A DNA stretch of 64,000 nucleotides from an uncultured Bacilli bacterium (GTDB taxonomy: Bacteria > Bacillota_I > Bacilli_A > RF39 > UBA660): NCBI GenBank assembly GCA_934090735.1, contig CAKOJR010000003.1, positions 62,001-126,000 on the forward strand, in the 5' to 3' direction. The stretch's first letter is position 1, and every line of letters begins with the position of its first letter. The notes under the pieces were generated by a model. The model did not search any database. It saw only the letters and a list, made by a program, of their open reading frames with translations, and was not told the DNA's origin. The translations under genes and the position numbers were made by a program. Below are positions 27,863 through 37,183 of the stretch, piece after piece.

Positions 27863-27893
27863 AAAAAAAAGAAAGAAAATAAAGCTTCTTTCG
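27863..27893 (-). terminator. Terminator after the thioredoxin-like lipoprotein gene
   Basis: GAAAGAA/TTCTTTC stem (27871-27877 with 27886-27892) followed by eight U residues on the minus strand. Confidence 0.75.
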
Positions 27894-28328
27894 TTAAGTG
27901 AATATGAAAGAATTTAACCATTTATCAAATTCATCTACATCTTGATATTTTGGTAAATCCTCATCACTTTCGGCATCCAGGTATGCAACTATTTTTCCTT
28001 CTTTAATAAGTATAACTGATGGAGCCATTTTTACTTCATTGTAAATAAATGTATTTTCCATTTCTTCATATGGAAGATATAGAAAACTTAAAGAATACTT
28101 ATCCATTACTTTTTTGAAGACTTCATCACATGGAGTTTCTAGTATGCAATAATTGTTGTAAGTGAAAACTATAAATGATTTTTTATTTTCTTTTAATTTT
28201 TCAATATCTTCACTTTTGACATTTATAAATTTACTTTCTTTGTAATATTCTTTTTCTATAGAAAATTTTGAATAATTAGTGCAAGCTGTTAAAAAAAGGC
28301 ACATTATAATTATTATAAACTTTTTCAT
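27894..28328 (-). CDS. Thioredoxin-like lipoprotein
   Basis: 144 residues with a lipoprotein signal (MKKFIIIIMCLFLTACTN; Cys16 in lipobox LTAC). The mature part resembles a small thioredoxin fold: 'KSFIVFTYNNYCILETPCDE' places two cysteines (Cys61, Cys67) where a redox pair would be, though with five residues between them, not the usual two. 'MAPSVILIKEGKIVAYLDAE' matches the cis-Pro strand of thioredoxins. Its start overlaps the rhodanese stop (ATGA), so the two are translationally coupled. Confidence 0.6.
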   Translation of the reverse strand: MKKFIIIIMCLFLTACTNYSKFSIEKEYYKESKFINVKSEDIEKLKENKKSFIVFTYNNYCILETPCDEVFKKVMDKYSLSFLYLPYEEMENTFIYNEVKMAPSVILIKEGKIVAYLDAESDEDLPKYQDVDEFDKWLNSFIFT

Positions 28329-29035
28329 TTTGTAATTTTATGAAGACTATTAAAATCTAAATTATAGTATGGTACCTTGCTGAAGTTGTAGTAATCTTTA
28401 CCATTTATAGTTTCTTTTACTTCTATTTTATTATTTCCTTCATAATACCAGTAACCACCAATATCACGAATTTTTGATTCATCCCATCCTAAAGATACAA
28501 GCATATTTTTTACTTGACCAGCATAGCCACCAGCACCACATATTATAAAGATGTTTTTATCTTTTGGAAAGATTGATTCTAAAATATCCATACTTTCTTC
28601 ATAGTTGGGAATATATTTATCATCCTCTGTTAATTTAAATAAAGCATCCCCTGTATAAAGACCACTTACGTTTTCCTTTTCTTTTTGTTTAATGTATGCT
28701 TCTTTATAGTTCGCTAGGTATGGAGCTGGAATAATTTCAAAACCTTTTATATATCCTGATAGATATCTATCTCCTCCTTTATTTTCCCAAGTAGCAGTAT
28801 CAATAAGCATACGTACATCTCTATAAACAGTATCTGTTCTGTTTAAATAATTATCGATTGTCTTTTCATTAATGTTTTTATCTATGCCATATTCTCCTCT
28901 TAAGCCTTCTGATAGTTCTGGAGCTGGTAATGGTTTTTCAATTACTATATTTTGTTTAGCAATTAAAACGATTACTAATACTATGATTGCTCCTATTAGT
29001 CCACTAATTAGACTAGTTAATATTTTATTTTTCAT
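28325..29035 (-). CDS. Membrane-anchored extracytoplasmic rhodanese-like protein
   Basis: 236 residues with one N-terminal membrane helix (about 7-27) and a long extracytoplasmic domain. 'RDVRMLIDTATWE', 'YLSGYIKGFEIIPAPYL' and 'NIFIICGAGGYAGQVKNMLV' with 'IRDIGGYWYY' fit a rhodanese fold with catalytic Cys166 in the loop CGAGGYAG. Rhodaneses carry persulfide sulfur. Coupling to the thioredoxin-like lipoprotein suggests a surface thiol/sulfur relay. AAAGGAAGGAAAA precedes the ATG. Confidence 0.72.
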   Translation of the reverse strand: MKNKILTSLISGLIGAIIVLVIVLIAKQNIVIEKPLPAPELSEGLRGEYGIDKNINEKTIDNYLNRTDTVYRDVRMLIDTATWENKGGDRYLSGYIKGFEIIPAPYLANYKEAYIKQKEKENVSGLYTGDALFKLTEDDKYIPNYEESMDILESIFPKDKNIFIICGAGGYAGQVKNMLVSLGWDESKIRDIGGYWYYEGNNKIEVKETINGKDYYNFSKVPYYNLDFNSLHKITK

Positions 29036-29120
29036 TTTTTCCTTCCTTTCTGATTTTATTTTAGAAAGAAAGCTATATTATTTCAATTAATTGTAGGTTT
29101 AATTTACTCAACTTTAGGTT

Positions 29121-29145
29121 GAAAAAAAGATTGCAAGTGCAACCT
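29121..29145 (-). terminator. Terminator after the DUF1015 gene
   Basis: AGGTTGCA/TGCAATCT stem (29128-29135 with 29138-29145) followed by seven U on the minus strand; the stem touches the stop codon. Confidence 0.8.
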
Positions 29146-30404
29146 TATTTAATTTTTCTTGATTCTAGGTAATATCTTTTATCGTAGCTGTGTCCCATTG
29201 AGAATGTTTTTCTTGGAAGGCTTCCATCTAATATTACTGTTTTAAATAATTCATTTTTAGGCATAGCTTCGAAGATAAATCCGACATTGCCTTCTTGTTT
29301 GGCAAGATTTTTTGTTGTTTCTTCACCATGAATGTAATCAATTTTTCCTTCATTATTTTTTAGATATTCATCTAAGAATATTTGAATAGAACCAACGGCA
29401 ATATTAGATTTTGGATTTTCAATATACCATTTTTCATCTATTTCGTTAGTTATTACTTCGATTTCTTGACCATTTCCGTCTTTGTTAATTTGATAGTATT
29501 CTTTTAAGCTATTTAATAGTTTTTCTGGGTCTGTATTAAAGATTACTCTGTTTATTGCTTCAAATTCTAGAGCAGGGCTATGTAGATTAACTAATTCAAC
29601 TAGAGCATATCTTGCTGGATTATTTAAGTATTCCTCTTCACTCATTGTTTCTTTTAATTTTTCATAGCAAGCTTTAGCAGTTGCTAGTGAGTGATTGCCG
29701 TCACCCATTGCAAATAATAATACTTCTTTGTCAGTGATTCCATATTTTTTAGAAAAGGTTTCTTTGTCAGCTAATGCTTTTAAGCCATTATCTACTTCGT
29801 CCATTGCTTCATTATTTAGTAAGTAACCTTTAACATGTCCACCATTTTTCATTAAATCAAAATCGTAAACTTTGTCTTTTTCAGATACTTTATTTTTTAA
29901 ATTTTCAATTATTTGTTTTTTTTCATCATCGATAAGAATCATTATGTGTGGAAGTTCTAGTGGAGCGTTCTCTCTGATTTTTACTCTTGGTGGTATTCTT
30001 TCAATAACTGTTTTTTCTGTTGCTCTAATTGGAGTTTCTGCTCCTTTTTCATATGAATATGCTTCTAGGTCTACAACTCCTATAAGGCCTTCTCTTATCT
30101 TGCCATCGCTTTGAGTTCTTTCTAAATATATCATGCTGTCTTTATATTCATTAAAGAAATCAGAATTTAAAAGTTCTTCCATATTATTATTAATTTTTGT
30201 GATTCTTTCATCTATATTTTCGTCTTCTAGGTATATTTCTGGAAGGGTTAGTTTAAGAGTAGATGGCGCGTCACCTACTATTTTTTCAACGTCATTCCAA
30301 TATTCTGGTTCACTTGTATATTGGTCGCAAGCTACTACGCTCCACTTTGTCATGTCAGCGCTTTTTGGTAGTAAAATATTTCCTCTTTTAAAAGGTATGT
30401 TCAT
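29145..30404 (-). CDS. DUF1015 family protein
   Basis: 419 residues starting at the ATG 30402-30404, chosen because TTAGGAGATGATAAT precedes it. The first residues 'MNIPFKRGNILLPKSADMTK', then 'VVACDQYTSEPEYWNDVEK', 'RTQSDGKIREGLIGVVDLEA' and 'LLFAMGDGNHSLATAKACYE' are characteristic of DUF1015. The 'GDGNHSLATA' motif suggests a nucleotide-binding or phosphotransfer function, which is inference. It follows the P-type ATPase gene by 49 bp. Confidence 0.85.
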   Translation of the reverse strand: MNIPFKRGNILLPKSADMTKWSVVACDQYTSEPEYWNDVEKIVGDAPSTLKLTLPEIYLEDENIDERITKINNNMEELLNSDFFNEYKDSMIYLERTQSDGKIREGLIGVVDLEAYSYEKGAETPIRATEKTVIERIPPRVKIRENAPLELPHIMILIDDEKKQIIENLKNKVSEKDKVYDFDLMKNGGHVKGYLLNNEAMDEVDNGLKALADKETFSKKYGITDKEVLLFAMGDGNHSLATAKACYEKLKETMSEEEYLNNPARYALVELVNLHSPALEFEAINRVIFNTDPEKLLNSLKEYYQINKDGNGQEIEVITNEIDEKWYIENPKSNIAVGSIQIFLDEYLKNNEGKIDYIHGEETTKNLAKQEGNVGFIFEAMPKNELFKTVILDGSLPRKTFSMGHSYDKRYYLESRKIK

Positions 30405-30453
30405 ATTATCATCTCCTAACAAGATTATATATTTCTGCAAAAGAAAATGCAAC

Positions 30454-32832
30454 TTAATTATTGCATTCTTTATTTTTTTTAATTTCATATTTATTTAAAA
30501 GCTTAGTGACTATTTTGTTAAGTTTATCAAATATGTATAGAGAACAAATTAGAAGTACGCCAAATATTAAGGCAATTTGAAAGTTAATTGCTTTGATGTT
30601 AAAGAAGTTAGATTGGAAAATTGCACAGTATTCAAAGCCAGCTAGTAAAACTAACCATAAGGTAAACCTAAATGTATTAAATGGATCACATAGCTTGTAT
30701 AGAAAGATAAATCCTGATATTCCGGTTAGAAAGACAACTAAGCTTGATACAATATCTTCTGGTAAATCAAAAGCAAATTTAAACATTTCAACGATGATAA
30801 CATTAAATACAACGGTTAGGGCTGCTGGGACGCTTTTGCCGATAACTTTTATTAAGAAATTTCCTTTGACTATATCAGTGTTAGGTTCTAATGCTAGGAT
30901 GAATGATGGAATACCAATTGTAAATGTTGTAATTAAAGTAAGCTGGATTGGAATGAAGAAATATTTGCTTCCTAGAACTATACATAGTAATACTAGAAGA
31001 ATAGTAAAAATTGTTTTTACTAATAGTAGAGATGCACTTCTTTCAATATTATTAATCGTTCTTCTTCCTTCTGCTACTATGTGGGGAATACTGCTAAAAT
31101 CTGAATTTAATAAGACAAGCTGGCTTACGTTTCTAGCTCCATCTGTTCCACTAGCCATTGCAATTGAGCAGTCTGCTTCTTTAAGGGCTAGAACGTCATT
31201 TATGCCATCACCTGTCATAGCGACTGTTTTTCCTTGTTCTTTTAGGGCTTTAATTATTTGTTTTTTTTGTTTAGGGGTTACTCTTCCAAAGATATTATAG
31301 TTAAGCGCTGCATCTTTGATTGTTTCGTCATTTAGCGCTGAAGCATCTATTCCTTTGATATTTTTTATTCCAGCTTCTTCGGCAATTGACATAACCGTAT
31401 TATAGTTATCGCCTGAGATTATTTTTACTTCAACACCCTCATTAGCAAAAAAGTCTAAGGTTTCTTTAGCATCTTTTCTTACAACGTCTTTTATTAGAAT
31501 GTATGCTAGTTTTTCAACTTCTTTAGGGCGATCTGTAATGGACTCGCTTGATTTTGCTAATAATAATACACGATATTTTTTTTGAAAATTTTCAATTTTG
31601 GTTTTTTCATTTTCGTAGTCTTCTTTTAAAATAAAGTCTGGAGCTCCTAAGTAATATGTGTTTTCTTTTTCAAATGATACTGCAGAAAATTTTCTTTCAG
31701 ATGAAAATGGAATTGTTTCTTTTACTTTCCAAGTAGTTTGTTTGGATGTGAAAGCGTTTTTGATAGCGGTAAATGTGGCACTGTGATCTTCCGCTGATGC
31801 ACATATTTCGCCGAGTATTTTATCAATTTCCTTTTTAGTATGTCCTTTTTCAATTATGGTGTCGTAGACTTTCATTTTTCCTTCAGTGATTGTTCCTGTT
31901 TTATCTAGGCAGATTACGTTTACTCTTGCTAGAGTTTCAATACAGTATAGTTGCTGAACTAGTACTTTGTATTTAGATAGTCTTATTACGCTTACGGCCA
32001 TTACTGAGCTTGTAAGAAGAATTAAACCTTCCGGAATCATACCAATTAAGGCCGCTACCGTAGCGATGACAGATTCATATACACTGCCAGTTATAGTTAT
32101 TTGATTTATAAAAAATAGAATGCCAATTGGAATTATTAGAATAGATAATATTTTTAATAATTTATTAAAGGAGCCCATTATTATAGAGTTTGCTTTTTTA
32201 TCATATTTAGCTTCTTTTGATATTTTGGCAATATAGTTGTCTTTTCCAACACTATTTACTTTGGCGTAACATGAACCACTTATGATAAAACTTCCTGATA
32301 GAAGCTCGGAGTTAGTATCTTTATAAATTGGATCTACTTCTCCAGTTAAAAGCGATTCATTTACTTCAACTTTGCCATTTAAAATTATGCAGTCGGTTGG
32401 TACTTCGTTACCTATTTGTAAGTATATGATATCGTCAAGAACAATTTCTTCATTGGAGATGAGTCTTTTGCGAGAGTTTCTAATAACCGTTGTTTTAGTA
32501 GATGCTAGAAATGATAATTTATCTATTATTTTTTTTGAGGTTATTTCTTGAAAGGTACTTATTATAGTATTACAAATTATAGTTCCCATGAATAAACAAT
32601 TCTTTAGTGAATAAAAGAACTTATTATATATTAAACCGGTTATTATGATAGAAGCTCCTAAAAAAATGTTTAGAAAATTAAAATATGTAAAAACATTACT
32701 ATATATTATTTGCTTTATTGTTTTGGTTTGTGGTTGTTCATTAACGTTTGTTAAGTTTTCAGCTACTCTTTGATTAACTTGTTCATTAGTTAAGCCTTCA
32801 TCATATTTAGGATTAAATCTTTTTGTTTCCAT
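30454..32832 (-). CDS. Cation-translocating P-type ATPase
   Basis: 792 residues when begun at ATG 32830-32832 (the upstream GTG lies in the AAAGTGAT ribosome binding site). It has the phosphorylation motif 'CLDKTGTITEG', 'SLLTGEVDPIYK', the hinge 'MTGDGINDVLALKEADCSIA' and about ten membrane helices. 'MIPEGLILLTSSVMAVSVIR' is the PEGL-type helix 4 of P2-like pumps. The ion cannot be assigned; relatives in Firmicutes are annotated as calcium- or magnesium-type. A short AATGCAA/TTGCATT repeat at the stop may be a terminator. Confidence 0.92.
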   Translation of the reverse strand: METKRFNPKYDEGLTNEQVNQRVAENLTNVNEQPQTKTIKQIIYSNVFTYFNFLNIFLGASIIITGLIYNKFFYSLKNCLFMGTIICNTIISTFQEITSKKIIDKLSFLASTKTTVIRNSRKRLISNEEIVLDDIIYLQIGNEVPTDCIILNGKVEVNESLLTGEVDPIYKDTNSELLSGSFIISGSCYAKVNSVGKDNYIAKISKEAKYDKKANSIIMGSFNKLLKILSILIIPIGILFFINQITITGSVYESVIATVAALIGMIPEGLILLTSSVMAVSVIRLSKYKVLVQQLYCIETLARVNVICLDKTGTITEGKMKVYDTIIEKGHTKKEIDKILGEICASAEDHSATFTAIKNAFTSKQTTWKVKETIPFSSERKFSAVSFEKENTYYLGAPDFILKEDYENEKTKIENFQKKYRVLLLAKSSESITDRPKEVEKLAYILIKDVVRKDAKETLDFFANEGVEVKIISGDNYNTVMSIAEEAGIKNIKGIDASALNDETIKDAALNYNIFGRVTPKQKKQIIKALKEQGKTVAMTGDGINDVLALKEADCSIAMASGTDGARNVSQLVLLNSDFSSIPHIVAEGRRTINNIERSASLLLVKTIFTILLVLLCIVLGSKYFFIPIQLTLITTFTIGIPSFILALEPNTDIVKGNFLIKVIGKSVPAALTVVFNVIIVEMFKFAFDLPEDIVSSLVVFLTGISGFIFLYKLCDPFNTFRFTLWLVLLAGFEYCAIFQSNFFNIKAINFQIALIFGVLLICSLYIFDKLNKIVTKLLNKYEIKKNKECNN

Positions 32833-32902
32833 AGGTATCACTTTCCAATTTTATTATAACACGTATGATTTTGGTAATATATTGTTTGAGCGTCCGATAA
32901 AG

Positions 32903-32928
32903 AAAAAAAGTGTCAAGAAAGCGACACA
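32903..32928 (-). terminator. Terminator after tag
   Basis: GTGTC/GACAC stem (32910-32914 with 32923-32927), followed by a U tract on the minus strand; A/T pairs extend the stem. Confidence 0.75.
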
Positions 32929-32932
32929 TTTT

Positions 32933-33472
32933 TTAATTATGATGAAGAAAGCAGTTATTTTCGTGCGAATTTATTATTCCGATTGCTTGTAGATATGAGT
33001 ATATAATTGTGGAGCCAGTAAATTTCATACCACGTTTTGTTAAGTCTTTTGAGATGGAATCTGATATGGGTGAAGTTGTAATGTTTGTTTCATATATTGG
33101 ATAACTATCAATAAATGATAATAGATATGTAGAAAAAGTTCCATATTCTTTTTGAATGTTTTTAAAGATTATTGCATTGTTTATACTCGCGTTTATTTTT
33201 AGTTTATTTCTTATAATGCCCTTATCATTATATAGTTCTTCTTTTTTTATGTCTGTATATTTTATAATCTTATTTATATTAAAATTGTCATAAGCTTTTT
33301 TAAAAATTTCTCTTTTGTTTAACACACATTCCCAAGATAGTCCTGCTTGAAACATTTCTAAGATTAACATTTCGAAAAGGTAGTTATCATCTAAGTTAAG
33401 GACTCCCCATTCGTTATCATGATATTCTATATATTTATGGTTATTTAGATTACACCATGAGCATCTTTTCAT
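32933..33472 (-). CDS. tag: DNA-3-methyladenine glycosylase I
   Basis: Excises 3-methyladenine from alkylated DNA. 179 residues with 'MKRCSWCNLNNHKYIEYHDN' followed by 'EWGVLNLDDNYLFEML', 'FQAGLSWECVLNKREIFKKA', and C-terminal 'GMKFTGSTIIYSYLQAIGII' and 'HENNCFLHH'. The zinc-binding Cys/His set (Cys4, His17 and the C-terminal His and Cys) is retained. Another alkylation-repair gene (ogt) is 2.3 kb upstream on the same strand. Confidence 0.95.
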   Translation of the reverse strand: MKRCSWCNLNNHKYIEYHDNEWGVLNLDDNYLFEMLILEMFQAGLSWECVLNKREIFKKAYDNFNINKIIKYTDIKKEELYNDKGIIRNKLKINASINNAIIFKNIQKEYGTFSTYLLSFIDSYPIYETNITTSPISDSISKDLTKRGMKFTGSTIIYSYLQAIGIINSHENNCFLHHN

Positions 33473-33487
33473 AATTTTGTTTCTCTC

Positions 33488-35713
33488 TTATATGTTTTTG
33501 CCAGGGGATGTTTTATTCTTTTCACTAATATATTTGCTTGCTGTTTTAGCTAATTCTTCTATTTTTTCTAAAGCTTCACCTATAGTTTTAGCATCAATTA
33601 TTACTTCATAGGTTTTATAAGGGTCTGCAAATTCATTGTATTCTTCATTATTATTCTCTTCTATTCTATAACTATCTTTGATAAAATCATAAACTTCTCT
33701 GCCGACTTTTACTGATAAGCGAGCACTCCTAAACCAATCATTTGGCATCTCAATAGCATAAGATTTTTCTGGATACCCGCTAACTTTAATTTGGTATTTA
33801 TTGACTATACTAGCAATTTTTTCTCTTAAAATTTGATTTATTTTTATTGTTTCTTCATATTCAAGACGACCTATGTCAAATATACTCATATCCATGTCTA
33901 TTTTATCTTCTGGATTTTTTTCACTTGGTGGAGTTTGCTTGAAAAAACTTTGAGCTATCTTAATTAGTTTATGAGTTTGTTCTAGAACTTCTTCAGCTGT
34001 ATTACCATTTAGTTTAATAATGTAATTTAAACAATTATTACTATCATCATGTTCTACATTATGGATTTCATAATTTCCATCAATGAAATCATATAGATTA
34101 TCACCTATATTTATAGTTAAAACAATGCCACCTTTATCTATATAATTTAAAACGATGCCATAGGAATCAGATAAAGCGATACCACCTTTTGATATAAAAT
34201 TATATTTATTAATTATAGCATTTAATTCATTGACAAAGCTCCTTGCCATGTTGTGATATTTAAAACTGGTTAAGTTTGATAAAGGAATATTGTTATCAAG
34301 TGGTACTAGAGGTGATTCAGTGCGAATGTGTTCTTCTAGAATTTTCATAATTTCTTCATATAATTGAAAATCTATTTTGTAATCTTTGGTTTCTTCTAGA
34401 CCTAGAATTATTTTATATATTTCATCATCAGTTTTAAATGAGTAGTTACCATCACTTGTTTTATATAAACCAGTTCCAAGAATAAATCTTAATACTTCTA
34501 TATTGATTTTAACTTTATTATTTTCTTCATATTCCTTTACTGCTGGGTCATATCTATTGAGAACTTTATTGAATGAACTAAATAGTGGTTGATAAGATGA
34601 TTCTCCATTTGTGAGTATTCTAAATAAAGTTGCGATTTCTTCTTCATTTAAAATTATTTTGCTCTTTCCGTCCCATCTATTATCTGTCATGTAATTTATT
34701 GCTTCATTTTTATCTTCTAAAACTGTTTCTGCCATGTATTCGAGGCTTTCTCTATGACCTGCAAAATCTTGTGCATCAATAGTATTAAAAACAGGATAAC
34801 CGAATTGACGCAAAATTTTTCTTACATTTGTTTCGCTATTGCCTTCAAATAAAATAATGTTATAACTGTTTTTTACTTCGTCTGATAATTCTTTATATGC
34901 TTCTTTTCTTACTAATAAAATTGAATCATCTCCAAAATGAATATCACCATAAATCCATGAATCTCCCATATTTAAACATCTAATGTTATCATTAGTATGA
35001 TTTTTAAGAGGTTCAAGAACTATATATTTTTCATTACCCCATGAGCCAGCACCATCTCCTGTGGAGTGAACAACATTATTTAAAGTAAAATGGACTGTAT
35101 GCCTATGAACTAGAGAAGTTACTTTAGTTTTAACTCCTTGATAGCCAATAATAACCTCACCAGTTCTATTTCCATTGTAATTATTTACAATAGTATGATT
35201 TTTCGGAAAAAAACCGGTAACATGAACCATCACGTTTTCGTTATTTTGCTCTAAGCCTTCCGGAATTTTTTTGCTTATATCAATAATTAGTTTTCCTGTT
35301 TCGTCAAGTTTAAAAATGTTTTCTGATAATTTTTTTGATTCAATACTGCTTTCTAATGTTTGAATTTCTTCTTCCAGTTTTTTTATTTGGGCATTTGTAT
35401 CATTTAATTTTTTTGTTTCTTCTTCAATAATGTGGTTGTAATAATCTATATCTTTATTAAATCTATCAATAATTGATTTATTTCCTAAATTTTTTAATCT
35501 AGTAAAGAAATTTTTCTCTTTTTTAAGTTGATCTTTTAATTCATTTAAGCGTGTTAAATAATTCTTAATTATTCCTTCAGAGGTTTGACGATTAATTTTT
35601 AGTGTTGCTAATTTGCGAGTTTTACCCGTAATTTCTTCGGATATTCTTTCTATTTCTGCATTTTGAATGGTTTCTTGTTTATACTTTTCTAACTTTTCTT
35701 TTGCGGTATTCAT
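33488..35713 (-). CDS. Large hypothetical protein: N-terminal coiled coil and two C-terminal repeats
   Basis: 741 residues, no signal peptide or membrane helix. Residues 1-135 form a long coiled coil. Residues ~150-320 form a distinctive globular region ('NENVMVHVTGFFPKNHTIVN', 'VHRHTVHFTLNNVVHSTGDG', 'AGSWGNEKYIVLEPLKNHTN', 'GDSWIYGDIHFGDDSILLVR'). The C-terminus carries two related modules, residues ~489-592 and ~622-732, sharing 'Y-DFI---Y-I' and a helix like 'AEEVLEQTHKLIKIAQSFF' / 'IGEALEKIEELAKTASKYI'. I recognise no family. It lies 15 bp upstream of tag. Confidence 0.7.
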   Translation of the reverse strand: MNTAKEKLEKYKQETIQNAEIERISEEITGKTRKLATLKINRQTSEGIIKNYLTRLNELKDQLKKEKNFFTRLKNLGNKSIIDRFNKDIDYYNHIIEEETKKLNDTNAQIKKLEEEIQTLESSIESKKLSENIFKLDETGKLIIDISKKIPEGLEQNNENVMVHVTGFFPKNHTIVNNYNGNRTGEVIIGYQGVKTKVTSLVHRHTVHFTLNNVVHSTGDGAGSWGNEKYIVLEPLKNHTNDNIRCLNMGDSWIYGDIHFGDDSILLVRKEAYKELSDEVKNSYNIILFEGNSETNVRKILRQFGYPVFNTIDAQDFAGHRESLEYMAETVLEDKNEAINYMTDNRWDGKSKIILNEEEIATLFRILTNGESSYQPLFSSFNKVLNRYDPAVKEYEENNKVKINIEVLRFILGTGLYKTSDGNYSFKTDDEIYKIILGLEETKDYKIDFQLYEEIMKILEEHIRTESPLVPLDNNIPLSNLTSFKYHNMARSFVNELNAIINKYNFISKGGIALSDSYGIVLNYIDKGGIVLTINIGDNLYDFIDGNYEIHNVEHDDSNNCLNYIIKLNGNTAEEVLEQTHKLIKIAQSFFKQTPPSEKNPEDKIDMDMSIFDIGRLEYEETIKINQILREKIASIVNKYQIKVSGYPEKSYAIEMPNDWFRSARLSVKVGREVYDFIKDSYRIEENNNEEYNEFADPYKTYEVIIDAKTIGEALEKIEELAKTASKYISEKNKTSPGKNI

Positions 35714-35779
35714 GTTTTCACCTTATATTCCTTATAACCTGATTTTATCTAAAAATTTTAGAATTTTCAATAAATGTTT

Positions 35780-36322
35780 TTATAGTTTTGTACCTTTCGT
35801 TGGTATTTTTAGATTTGATATATCTATTTTTTCTAATTTTAATAGTTCTATTTTATTTTTGATACCGCCACCATAGCCAGTCAGACTTTTATTAGTTCCA
35901 ATAACTCTGTGACAAGGAACTATAATGCATATAGGATTCCAGCCTACTGCTCCGCCGACTGCTTGTGCTGACATTTTAAATTTATTTATCTCTTTGGCTA
36001 CTTTTTTAGCAATATCATTATAAGTAACAACTTTTCCGTAGGGAATTGTATTTATGATATTTATTACTCTTTCTCTAAATGATGTTAAATTATAAATTTT
36101 TATTTTGGGAGTAAAGGTGGGAATTTGTCCTTCAAAGTACATGTCTAACCATTTAATTGTTTCTTTAAATATTGGTAGTTCTTTTTGAATACATTGTTCT
36201 AGATGTTTTGATTGGTCATGTGATTTTTCAAAGTATAAACCAGTTAGATACTCACCATCACTTGTTAAGATTATATTATCAAAATTATTAGGTGTTTTAT
36301 ATTCAGTTGTGTATTCTTGCAT
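35780..36322 (-). CDS. ogt: Methylated-DNA--protein-cysteine methyltransferase
   Basis: 180 residues. Repairs O6-alkylguanine by transferring the alkyl group to its own cysteine in 'CIIVPCHRVIGTNKSLTGYG'. Also has the DNA-binding helix-turn-helix 'TYNDIAKKVAKEINKFKMSA' and 'AVGGAVGWNP'. Probably forms an alkylation-repair group with the nearby tag. Confidence 0.95.
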   Translation of the reverse strand: MQEYTTEYKTPNNFDNIILTSDGEYLTGLYFEKSHDQSKHLEQCIQKELPIFKETIKWLDMYFEGQIPTFTPKIKIYNLTSFRERVINIINTIPYGKVVTYNDIAKKVAKEINKFKMSAQAVGGAVGWNPICIIVPCHRVIGTNKSLTGYGGGIKNKIELLKLEKIDISNLKIPTKGTKL

Positions 36323-36332
36323 AATTTCTTCC

Positions 36333-37181
36333 TTATTTTTTTATCAATATTATTCCTAGTACAATTAAAAGACTAATAATTAATTTTCTTTTTAGACTTT
36401 TTTTATCTTTGTCTATAAAATATTCATATATAGAATTTGTTATCATTGATAGAGTTAGAAGTGGGGCGACAATTGATATATTTCCATATTCATAAGCTTT
36501 AACTGATGATATTAGCATCATGGCCCATGAGAAACTTACAATCATAAATTTCTTTTTATCATATAACTTAAATTCCTGCTTTAAATCCTTTATTGAAAGT
36601 TTACTTACTATTTTTATGATTAATGCTGGTATTAAAACGGTTATTACTGTGTATAATCCTATGTTGAAATTATCAGAGATATTAACATTTATGAACATAG
36701 CTATTGCGAAGAGAAAATTAGAAATTAAAGACATGATAAAGTATTTGTTAAGTTCAAGTTTTCCTTTATTATTTGTGGATAAAAATATATTTGCTAGAAG
36801 TATTAGAGTAATACCAATAATTTTAGTTAAAACTATCTTTTCTTTTAAAAATACAAAACCAAATATTACTAGAAATACAGTTGATAGTTGTTTAAGCATG
36901 CTGAAGGTGGATGGTGCTAGACCATATCTTGCTTCTATGTTAAGTCTATCAGTTGCCGCATATATTATTGTTACTGCTCCTAGCGTTAAAAGTATTTTTG
37001 GATTTAAAGAAAATTTGAATGTAAATAATGTTGATAAAAGTAATGCAAATAAGGCAGTAAATATCTCTAATAAGATAGTTAGCGCTGAAGCGTTTTTCAT
37101 GTTCCTATTGGTTTCTTTAAAGCATTGCGCAAATAATAAGGAAAATATTAAGTATATTATTACCCATTTTATGTATTCCAT
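36333..37181 (-). CDS. EamA/DMT-superfamily transporter
   Basis: 282 residues with about ten membrane helices in two EamA-like halves ('MLKQLSTVFLVIFGFVFLKE' and the C-terminal 'YGNISIVAPLLTLSMITNSI' then 'SLKRKLIISLLIVLGIILIK'). Drug/metabolite exporters of this family move amino acids, sugars or amines; the substrate is unknown. It starts 2 bp after the HExxH gene. Confidence 0.85.
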   Translation of the reverse strand: MEYIKWVIIYLIFSLLFAQCFKETNRNMKNASALTILLEIFTALFALLLSTLFTFKFSLNPKILLTLGAVTIIYAATDRLNIEARYGLAPSTFSMLKQLSTVFLVIFGFVFLKEKIVLTKIIGITLILLANIFLSTNNKGKLELNKYFIMSLISNFLFAIAMFINVNISDNFNIGLYTVITVLIPALIIKIVSKLSIKDLKQEFKLYDKKKFMIVSFSWAMMLISSVKAYEYGNISIVAPLLTLSMITNSIYEYFIDKDKKSLKRKLIISLLIVLGIILIKK

Positions 37182-37183
37182 AT

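Noticed and set aside
30593..31300. 235-codon plus-strand reading frame inside the P-type ATPase gene
   Set aside because: It is antisense to a clear P-type ATPase with intact motifs, has no ribosome binding site, and its translation has no recognisable features.
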